A DNA stretch of 8,287 nucleotides from Bacteroidia bacterium (GTDB lineage: Bacteria; Bacteroidota; Bacteroidia; Flavobacteriales; Flavobacteriaceae), in contig JAUIJW010000094.1 of NCBI GenBank assembly GCA_030431085.1, positions 1 through 8,287 on the forward strand, given 5' to 3'. Below the pieces are notes generated by a model. That model had not been told where the DNA came from, ran no database searches, and saw only the letters and a list, made by a program, of their open reading frames with translations. Made by a program: the position numbers and the translations under genes. Positions 1-6,838 of the stretch are shown here, one piece after another; within the stretch, counting starts at the first letter, position 1; every line of letters begins with the position of its first letter.

Positions 1-1123
1 TAACGGCAACAAAGTAATAACATGGAGTATTAATGATTATTTGGGGTTGGCCAATCATCCTGAAGTGATAAAAGTAGATGCCGAAGCAGCAGCCGAACAT
101 GGTATGGCCTATCCTATGGGTGCTAGAATGATGAGTGGCCATACAAGTTATCACGAACAATTAGAACAAGAATGTGCAGATTTTGTGAATAAGGACTCTG
201 CGTATTTGGTAAATTTCGGATACCAAGGTATGGTATCTGCTATAGATGCTCTAGTCACTAAAAATGATGTGATTGTTTATGACATGGATTCTCATGCCTG
301 TATTATAGATGGTGTTAGGTTACATCAAGGTAAGAGATTCACCTTTAAGCATAATGATATTGAAAGTTTTGAAAAGAATTTAGGTCGTGCCAAAAAAATC
401 GCTGATGAGCAGAGTGGAGGGATTCTTGTAATAAGCGAAGGTGTATTTGGCATGCGAGGCGAACAAGGTAAACTAAAAGAGATTGTAGCTTTAAAAGAGA
501 AGTATAACTTTAGATTGTTGGTTGACGATGCACATGGGTTTGGTACTTTAGGTGCTACAGGTGCTGGTGCTGGTGAAGAACAAGGTGTGCAAGATGAAAT
601 AGATGTGTATTTTGCTACTTTTGCAAAATCTATGGCTGGTTTTGGCGCTTTTTTTGCTGGCAATGAAGATGTTATACATTATTTAAAATATAACATGCGT
701 TCTCAGATGTTTGCTAAATCTCTTCCAATGGCAATGGTAAAGGGTGCCTTGAAAAGATTAGATATGATAAGAACCATGCCAGAATTAAGAGAAAAATTAT
801 GGCAAAATGTAAGAGCGCTTCAAAATGGTTTAACAGAAAAAGGATTTAATATTGGTAAAACAAACACTTGTGTAACACCTGTATTTTTAGAAGGAGATAT
901 ACCCGAAGCTATGGCAATGGTAAATGATTTAAGAGAGAATTACCGAATATTTTGTTCGATTGTGGTGTATCCAGTAATTCCGAAAGGAATGATTTTGTTG
1001 AGGTTAATTCCTACCGCTGCCCATGATCTGGATGATGTTGCCGAGACTATTACAGCATTCTCTTCGATACGAGAAAAACTAGAAAAAGGAGTTTATAAGC
1101 GTATTGCTGCTACTCTAATTTAA
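1..1123 (+). CDS. PLP-dependent alpha-oxoamine synthase family acyltransferase (serine palmitoyltransferase/KBL/BioF-like), 5' end missing
   Basis: The reading frame is open from the left edge (first whole codon at base 2), so the gene starts outside the window. The visible 373 residues open with ITWSINDYLGLANHPEV, a typical early segment of this family, so about 45 residues are probably missing. Members condense an amino acid with an acyl thioester and release CO2, using PLP in the cytosol. Visible landmarks, in fragment numbering, are the His that stacks on PLP (H98, in DSHAC), the EGVFGMRG segment, the PLP-contacting DDAHGFG (D175, D176, H178), and the Schiff-base lysine in ATFAKSMAG (K209, codon 626-628). 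The fold and cofactor are secure. The substrate is not: serine (sphingolipid), cysteate (sulfonolipid), glycine (KBL) and alanine (BioF) are all family options, and I favour a lipid-base role only because this clade is typical of Bacteroidota. An in-frame TTG at 41 is internal, not a start. The gene ends in the hairpin at 1132-1158 and converges with tsaD. Confidence 0.9.
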   Translation, partial: NGNKVITWSINDYLGLANHPEVIKVDAEAAAEHGMAYPMGARMMSGHTSYHEQLEQECADFVNKDSAYLVNFGYQGMVSAIDALVTKNDVIVYDMDSHACIIDGVRLHQGKRFTFKHNDIESFEKNLGRAKKIADEQSGGILVISEGVFGMRGEQGKLKEIVALKEKYNFRLLVDDAHGFGTLGATGAGAGEEQGVQDEIDVYFATFAKSMAGFGAFFAGNEDVIHYLKYNMRSQMFAKSLPMAMVKGALKRLDMIRTMPELREKLWQNVRALQNGLTEKGFNIGKTNTCVTPVFLEGDIPEAMAMVNDLRENYRIFCSIVVYPVIPKGMILLRLIPTAAHDLDDVAETITAFSSIREKLEKGVYKRIAATLI

Positions 1124-1131
1124 ATAGAATG

Positions 1132-1158
1132 AACCATTGAATTTTCAATGGTTTTTTT
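1132..1158 (+). terminator. Intrinsic terminator of the PLP enzyme gene, overlapping the tsaD stop
   Basis: A perfect 9-bp inverted repeat (AACCATTGA at 1132-1140, TCAATGGTT at 1145-1153) encloses a 4-base ATTT loop. A run of seven T (1152-1158) begins at the last two bases of the stem. It lies 8 bases after the stop at 1121-1123, as expected for rho-independent termination of rightward transcripts. Read leftwards, the same stem follows the tsaD stop codon (complement of 1157-1159), but the bases after it (CATTCTATTT) are only moderately U-rich, so it would be a weaker terminator for tsaD. Confidence 0.85.
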
Positions 1159-2188
1159 ATGCATTGATGTCTAGCCTTGATGTGGCTTTGATGTCATTTT
1201 CATCGAAATCTTTTTGTAGGTATTTGTAATACCCAACAATACCAATCATGGCCGCATTATCTGTGGTATATTCGAATTTGGGAATGTAAGTTTGCCAGTT
1301 TAAAGTATTTTCAAAACTTTTTAAAGTAGCTCTAATTTCTGAATTGGCCGATACGCCACCAGCAATAGCTACACGAGTAATACCAGTTTGATCACTCGCG
1401 AGTTTAATACGTTTGCTTAAAATATTAACAATGGTATGTTGGATGGAAGCACAGATATCTTCTTTATGATCTTCAATAAAATTTGGATTTTTTTTGATTT
1501 CTTTTTGAAGAAAATATAAAATGGCAGTTTTTAATCCACTAAAGCTAAAATTTAAAGGATTATCTGTTTTGGGTTCAGAAAATTTAAATGCTTTTTTATT
1601 TCCAGATTTGGCATATCGATCAATCAATGGGCCTCCTGGATAAGGTAATCCCATGATTTTTGCAGATTTATCAAATGCTTCACCAACTGCATCATCTATA
1701 GTTTCTCCCAAAATTTTAAATTGATTGTAATGTTCAACTTTTAATATTTGGGTATGACCGCCACTGATCGTAAGGCATAAAAAAGGAAATTCTGGAATTC
1801 GCTGTGCCTCATCTTTAATAAAATGTGCTAAAACATGTGCTTGCATGTGATTAACAGCAATTAAAGGAATATCTAAGGCGAGAGCCAATGATTTTGCAAA
1901 AGAGGTGCCCACGAGTAAAGATCCCATTAACCCCGGACCTTTGGTAAATGCAATTGCATCGAGTTGATTGGCAGTAATATTAGCTTTGGCAAGTGCTTGC
2001 TGCATTACCGGAACGATATTTTGTTGATGGGCACGCGAAGCTAATTCTGGTACTACACCACCATATTGGGCATGAATATCTTGATTGGCGACAACATTAG
2101 ATAAAACAGTATTATTTCTTAAAACGGCTGCACTAGTATCATCGCAAGAAGACTCAATGGCAAGTATGTGGATAGATTTCGATTTCAT
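1157..2188 (-). CDS. tsaD: tRNA N6-adenosine threonylcarbamoyltransferase TsaD
   Basis: TsaD (older names Gcp, YgjD) transfers the threonylcarbamoyl group from threonylcarbamoyl-AMP to A37 of tRNAs that read ANN codons. It works in the cytosol with TsaB and TsaE; neither is in this window. The 343 residues match the family's usual length (E. coli about 337). All hallmarks are present: the N-terminal ASKHA-type IESSCDDTSAAV (about 11-22), GVVPELASRAH (44-54), the metal-binding HMQAH (H114, H118), SGGHT (142-146), the DDAVGEAFDK segment (165-174), AGGVSAN (276-282), and the third metal ligand D310 in TTDNAAMIG. The ATG (complement of 2186-2188) fits the expected N-terminus. No Shine-Dalgarno precedes it, only AT-rich sequence, as is normal in Bacteroidota. 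The gene is divergent from the tamB-like gene and convergent with the PLP enzyme. It is intact, with no odd residues seen. Confidence 0.98.
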   Translation of the reverse strand: MKSKSIHILAIESSCDDTSAAVLRNNTVLSNVVANQDIHAQYGGVVPELASRAHQQNIVPVMQQALAKANITANQLDAIAFTKGPGLMGSLLVGTSFAKSLALALDIPLIAVNHMQAHVLAHFIKDEAQRIPEFPFLCLTISGGHTQILKVEHYNQFKILGETIDDAVGEAFDKSAKIMGLPYPGGPLIDRYAKSGNKKAFKFSEPKTDNPLNFSFSGLKTAILYFLQKEIKKNPNFIEDHKEDICASIQHTIVNILSKRIKLASDQTGITRVAIAGGVSANSEIRATLKSFENTLNWQTYIPKFEYTTDNAAMIGIVGYYKYLQKDFDENDIKATSRLDINA

Positions 2189-2227
2189 TATGATTTATTA
2201 GGCACAAAAATTGTATTTTTAAATCAG

Positions 2228-2235
2228 CAAATTTA
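2228..2235 (-). promoter_or_regulatory. Candidate -7 box of the tsaD promoter
   Basis: On the minus strand these bases read TAAATTTG, an exact match to the Bacteroidota -7 consensus TAnnTTTG. Transcription would start near 2220 and give a leader of about 30 bases before the tsaD ATG. No clear TTG-type -33 element is seen 17-23 bases upstream, and TAAATTTG arises easily in AT-rich DNA, so this is a tentative call. The box lies in the short spacer shared with the divergent tamB-like gene, so both promoters must be packed here. No good plus-strand match was found; the nearest is TATTTTTA at 2214-2221, one base off consensus. Confidence 0.35.
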
Positions 2236-2279
2236 GAAATTAAATTATTATTAAAAGGACTAAGAAAATAGTATTTAGA

Positions 2280-5200
2280 TTGATACTCATCATGTTTTTA
2301 CTGATGATTTTTATCAGTGTACTGCTTTCACTATCAGTTGTTCAGACTAAAATAGCTAATTTTGCTACACATAAAATTAATCAAAAGTACGGCACAGAGA
2401 TCGATGTTGCCAAGGTAGATTTGTCGTCTTTTAGGCATATTAAATTATACGATGTTTTGATTAAAGATCATCATCATGATACACTCATCTATGTTAATAA
2501 GATAAAAACATCGATATTAAATTACCAAGACCTACTTAATAGTAACCTTAAATTTGGAGATATTGAGCTGCAACATGGGGCTCTGAAAATGAAGACTTAT
2601 AAAGATGAGTCTATCAATAATCTTACTGTTTTTTCAAATAAATTTCAAACAGATACTGTGCCTTCAGAAAAGCCATTTCAGTTAACGTCTAAAAATATAT
2701 TGGTAGATGATATTGATTTTGAGTTGTATAATGAGAATAAGCAAATCGAAGCGATAGTATATTATCATCAAATTTCTGGAAATGTTGAAGATTTTAGTAT
2801 TTATAAATCTGATATTAAGGGAGACATTTATAATTTAAAGTTTAAGGAAAATCATAAATTAGAAGTGAAGCAGATGGATACTAAGTTCTTCTATTCTAAT
2901 ACAAAAATGGAATTTTTTGATACTCGTTTGCAAACAGAAAGATCTGATATTAAGGCTGATATTGAATTTAATTATCAAAAAGGAGATTTATCTCAATTTA
3001 CGGATAAGGTACATATAGATGCCAAATTCATTGAATCTGAAATTGCTTTATCAGATTTAAAAAAGTTCTATAAAGAGTTTGGAGTTAATGACAAACTGTT
3101 TCTAGAAGGGCACGCTCAAGGTACAATTAATGATTTTAAGATGAATGAAGTAGTCATGACCTCTAATCGTAGTTCTGGATTTACAGGGTCATTCACTTTG
3201 AAGAATGCTTTGCATAAAGAAAAGTTTTATTTAAACGCAAAAATATTACAACTCACATCAAATTACGACCATTTAAAAAATTTACTACCCAATTTATTAG
3301 GCAATAAAATACCATCAACAGCCAGAAAGTTCGGCAATTTTACGAGTAAGGGTAACGTGGTAGTGAGTCACAAAGATATTTTAGCCGATTTGGTGATTAA
3401 CTCAGAAATAGGAAAGGCTAAAACTGACATCCAAATTTTTAATATCGATCATATCGACAATGCTTCTTATAAAGGACAATTAGAATTAGAAGATTTAGAA
3501 TTGGGATTATTGCTTAACGACTCTTTGATTGGACAGTTTTCATTAATTGGCGGTGTTGAGGGGCAAGGATTTAAGGTGGATAACCTTAACACAAGAGTGG
3601 ATGGTGTAGTATTGAAACATCAATACAAAGGATATACATACGAAAATATAGAAGTTAGTGGGGTTATTAAAGAAAAGCATTTCAACGGATACTTAGGTAT
3701 TCAAGAGCCTAACATCCAACTAGAATTTAAGGGTTTAGCTGATTTGTCTGATAAAAATAATTATCATTTCGATTTTAATGCCGATGTAGAATATATAAAC
3801 TTTTACGAGTTAAATTTATTTAAAAGAGATTCAACAGCAATTGCTAAAGGTATTATCGATATTAACTTTCATGGTAGTAATTTAGATAATATCATAGGGG
3901 ACTTAAATTTTGAAAAAGCGACTTATATTAATGACAAAGACATTTATTATTTTGAAGATTTTAGTATTGCTTCAACGATAGAAAATGATATTAGAGAATT
4001 AACAATTAATTCACCAGATATTATTAGCGGATTTATGAAAGGTAATTTTAAGTTTAAAGAATTGCCAAAGGTAACAAAGAATGCTTTGGGAAGCTTGTTT
4101 ATTAACTATCAAAAAGAGGCTGTAAGCCCAGGTCAGTATATCACCTTTAACTTTAATATTTACAATAAAATTATAGATGCCATATTTCCAGATATAAGTA
4201 TAGGGTCTAATACTTTTATTAGAGGAGAGATGGTATCTGATGAGGATAAGTTTGAAGTAACGGTTAAATCACCAGAAATTATAGCATTTAATAATCAGTT
4301 AGATAATATCCGCCTTCAGATTGATAATAAAAATGAAATTTATAATACCTTACTAAGTGTTGATCATTTAGATACTAAAATGTATGATTTACATGATATC
4401 AATTTAGTCAATGTTACCCTGAACGATACACTATTAATAAAAACAGATTTTTATGGGGGTGAAGATAAAAAAGAACATTATGATTTAAGTTTTTATCATA
4501 CCATTAACAATAACAATCAATCCGTTTTTGGTATCAAAAAATCAGAGTTTACGGTAAAAGATAATGTATGGCAAATTAACCCCAAAAACAATAACTTAAA
4601 TAAAATAGTTTTTGACAATTCTTTAGAAACATTTGCTATAGATAAGATTAGTTTTAAATCGGGTTATCAATTTATTGATTTGGCAGGTGTAATTAATAAT
4701 GAAAAAAATAAACATATTGATCTTAAATTAGAAAACGTAAATCTCAATGCTATTACACCAACAATAGATAGTGTATATCTAGGAGGTAAGGTCAATGGTA
4801 CATTTAGTATAAAAGAAATTCAAGGAAAAATGCTACCGTTTGCCAATGTTAGAATCAATTACTTCAATGTAAATCAAGACTATTATGGTGATTTATCATT
4901 TACGGCTCAAGCCGATGATAAAGAAAATCATTACGGATTTGATGCTACCATTTTAAACGCCGACCTAAAATCTTTTCAAGCTAAAGGTACGGTTGATTTT
5001 ACAACTAAGACACCGCAACTTGATGCCAATGTTTTATTCGACAAGTTTAAAATTAAAGCCTTTAGTCCTTTAGGGAAAAATGTGATATCAAACCTTCGGG
5101 GATTAGCCAGTGGATCTGCTAATTTTGCAGGCCCCTTAGAAAACCCATCTATTAATGGAGAAATAGACCTGTTAGATGCAGGATTAAAAGTACCTTATCT

Positions 5201-6701
5201 CAATGTAAATTATGATTTTGTGGGGAACACGCCTGTAAAATTGAGAGATAATGTTTTTGATTTTGAAACAATTCAAATAGAAGATGTTGATATGAAGACT
5301 AGAGGAACTTTAAGCGGTACAATTAGCCATAATAAATTTAAAGCATGGTTTCTCGACTTATCACTTTCTTCTAACAGACTTCTGGTTTTAAACACTCAAG
5401 AAAGTGAAGAAGCACTCTATTATGGAACAGGTCTTTTAGCCGGAAACACGACCCTTAAGGGGCCCACAGATAATCTCACTATTGATGTGCAAGGTCGAAC
5501 GCTTAAAGGCACAGAATTTATCATACCTCTAAATTATGTTAGCAATGTCAATACTTCAAGATTAATTCATTTTGAAAATCCCAATGACCTGTTTGATGAC
5601 AGTGAAATTTCTGGTGATGTAATTTTTGAAAATTTAAAAGGACTTAATATTAATTTCAATCTAGATGTAACTAAAGATGCTGTTGCAGAAATTGTAATAG
5701 ATAAAGTTACAGGTAGTTTATTGAGAGGTAGCGGAGATGGAAATATTAGAATGAGTATAGATACTAATGGGAAATTTGAGATGTATGGATCTTTGTTAAT
5801 AGATAATGGTGAATATCAATTTAAAAACCTTGTCAACAAAGATTTTGAGGTTAAACGAGGTGGTACTATTGTTTGGAATGGAAGCCCGTATGATGCTATT
5901 CTTAGTATTGAAGCCATTCATCATGCCAAGGCAAATCCCTCTGTTTTACTTACAGAAATATCAAGCTCAAGAAAGATAGATGTAGAGTTAATTACCTATA
6001 TTACTGGATCGTTATCAAATGCTAATTTTAATTTTGATATTAAAATCCCTAATGCAGATTCAACAGTATCTTCAGAACTTGAATTTAAACTCAATAAAGA
6101 GGATGATAGATTAACTCAATTTTTCTCTGTATTGGCTACAGGTACTTTTATGAATTTAGACCAGAAAAATAATGCTAACTTTAATGGTAATGCAGCTATT
6201 GCCGGAACCTTGGCAGAGAAAGCATCATCATTTTTGTCGCAAATGTTAAAATCAGATAATGATAATTTACAATTAGGGGTAAGTTATGATGCGGCTGTTT
6301 CTAATAGTGTTGAAAATGTAATTACAGATGATCAAGTTGGTATTTCTGTATCTGGAAGAATATTAGATAAAGTTACGGTTAGTGGAAAAGTTGGTGTGCC
6401 TGTTGGTGCCAACGCCAATTCTAAAGTAATTGGAGAAGTAGAAGTGAGTGTACCGTTGAATAAATCAGAAACATTACAAGGGAAAGTCTATAACCGTCAG
6501 AACGAAATTCAGTTTGACGTTATTGATAGTGAAGGGTATACGCAAGGCGCAGGTATTTCATATCGATTTGAATTTGATAACACTAATGAATTTTTAAGAA
6601 AAATAGGTTTTAAAAAAACTAAGAAAGAGAAAGAAGCCATACAAAAGAAAAAAGATAGTATTAAACTAGCTAAGAAAGAAGAGAAAAAACAAGTGCAATA
6701 A
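2280..6701 (+). CDS. tamB: TamB-like translocation/assembly module protein (AsmA-like repeat, DUF490 C-terminal domain)
   Basis: TamB-type proteins are anchored in the inner membrane and span the periplasm as a long hydrophobic beta-groove. They are implicated in phospholipid transport to the outer membrane and in outer-membrane protein assembly with a BamA/TamA-family partner, which is not in this window. Numbered from 2280, the 1473 residues show one hydrophobic segment (about 1-21), the early KINQKYGTEIDVAKVDL and DVLIKDHHHDT blocks usual in Bacteroidota TamB, then over 1000 residues of alternating beta-strand pattern rich in Asn, Asp and Lys. The conserved C-terminal domain covers about 1000-1430, with VWNGSPYDA (W1199) and ANPSVLL soon after, then amphipathic strands ending in GISYRFEFD. 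A lysine-rich tail follows (1445-1473). The start is uncertain: TTG at 2280 and ATG at 2292 fall at or inside the membrane segment, while the frame is open back to 2244 and encodes a fitting basic stretch, KRTKKIVFR. Length resembles family members (E. coli about 1260, Bacteroidota often longer). No frameshift is seen. Confidence 0.9.
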   Translation: MILIMFLLMIFISVLLSLSVVQTKIANFATHKINQKYGTEIDVAKVDLSSFRHIKLYDVLIKDHHHDTLIYVNKIKTSILNYQDLLNSNLKFGDIELQHGALKMKTYKDESINNLTVFSNKFQTDTVPSEKPFQLTSKNILVDDIDFELYNENKQIEAIVYYHQISGNVEDFSIYKSDIKGDIYNLKFKENHKLEVKQMDTKFFYSNTKMEFFDTRLQTERSDIKADIEFNYQKGDLSQFTDKVHIDAKFIESEIALSDLKKFYKEFGVNDKLFLEGHAQGTINDFKMNEVVMTSNRSSGFTGSFTLKNALHKEKFYLNAKILQLTSNYDHLKNLLPNLLGNKIPSTARKFGNFTSKGNVVVSHKDILADLVINSEIGKAKTDIQIFNIDHIDNASYKGQLELEDLELGLLLNDSLIGQFSLIGGVEGQGFKVDNLNTRVDGVVLKHQYKGYTYENIEVSGVIKEKHFNGYLGIQEPNIQLEFKGLADLSDKNNYHFDFNADVEYINFYELNLFKRDSTAIAKGIIDINFHGSNLDNIIGDLNFEKATYINDKDIYYFEDFSIASTIENDIRELTINSPDIISGFMKGNFKFKELPKVTKNALGSLFINYQKEAVSPGQYITFNFNIYNKIIDAIFPDISIGSNTFIRGEMVSDEDKFEVTVKSPEIIAFNNQLDNIRLQIDNKNEIYNTLLSVDHLDTKMYDLHDINLVNVTLNDTLLIKTDFYGGEDKKEHYDLSFYHTINNNNQSVFGIKKSEFTVKDNVWQINPKNNNLNKIVFDNSLETFAIDKISFKSGYQFIDLAGVINNEKNKHIDLKLENVNLNAITPTIDSVYLGGKVNGTFSIKEIQGKMLPFANVRINYFNVNQDYYGDLSFTAQADDKENHYGFDATILNADLKSFQAKGTVDFTTKTPQLDANVLFDKFKIKAFSPLGKNVISNLRGLASGSANFAGPLENPSINGEIDLLDAGLKVPYLNVNYDFVGNTPVKLRDNVFDFETIQIEDVDMKTRGTLSGTISHNKFKAWFLDLSLSSNRLLVLNTQESEEALYYGTGLLAGNTTLKGPTDNLTIDVQGRTLKGTEFIIPLNYVSNVNTSRLIHFENPNDLFDDSEISGDVIFENLKGLNINFNLDVTKDAVAEIVIDKVTGSLLRGSGDGNIRMSIDTNGKFEMYGSLLIDNGEYQFKNLVNKDFEVKRGGTIVWNGSPYDAILSIEAIHHAKANPSVLLTEISSSRKIDVELITYITGSLSNANFNFDIKIPNADSTVSSELEFKLNKEDDRLTQFFSVLATGTFMNLDQKNNANFNGNAAIAGTLAEKASSFLSQMLKSDNDNLQLGVSYDAAVSNSVENVITDDQVGISVSGRILDKVTVSGKVGVPVGANANSKVIGEVEVSVPLNKSETLQGKVYNRQNEIQFDVIDSEGYTQGAGISYRFEFDNTNEFLRKIGFKKTKKEKEAIQKKKDSIKLAKKEEKKQVQ

Positions 6702-6794
6702 TCTTAACTTAAATTTTATGTATTTCATAGGCTAAGTTGTGCTTTTTAGAGATAAAATAAATTCTAGCTTTACTTTTTTTATATATTTATCGAA

Positions 6795-6816
6795 ATTCTC
6801 TAATGTCTTAGAGGAT
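6795..6816 (+). promoter_or_regulatory. Hairpin in the leader of the sugar permease gene, covering an upstream ATG
   Basis: ATTCTCTAA (6795-6803) and TTAGAGGAT (6808-6816) can pair over 9 bp, with one G-U pair, around the loop TGTC. The core CTCTAA/TTAGAG is a perfect 6-bp repeat. The stem takes in the purine-rich AGAGG and the first two bases of the ATG at 6815, so it would hide that start. If translation begins at 6839 the hairpin is simply part of the leader. It could instead be a protein-binding inverted repeat in the DNA. There is no T-tract after it, so it is not a terminator. Its function is inferred, not shown. Confidence 0.4.
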
Positions 6817-6838
6817 GATTACTAAAAATAAGATCATA

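Noticed and set aside
549..578. Short run of GGTGCT-like hexamers in the PLP enzyme gene
   Set aside because: It encodes the Gly/Ala-rich GATGAGAGE loop expected in this enzyme clade; too short and imperfect to suggest a phase-variable repeat.
325..663. Open frame of 112 codons on the minus strand inside the PLP enzyme gene
   Set aside because: It is a shadow of a well-conserved gene on the other strand; its Pro/Ser/Lys-rich translation resembles no protein family.
2190..2201. ATG at 2190 in the same frame as the tamB-like gene
   Set aside because: The frame hits TAG at 2199 after three codons, and further stops at 2220 and 2241, so it cannot be the tamB start without several changes.
6702..6814. 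Possible tamB terminator or permease promoter in the 113-base gap
   Set aside because: Only a 4-bp stem (TATG/CATA, 6717-6729) and T-rich stretches without a stem are present. TAGCTTTA (6765-6772) is one base off the -7 consensus and its only TTG (6737-6739) is 25 bases away. I cannot say whether the permease is read through from tamB.
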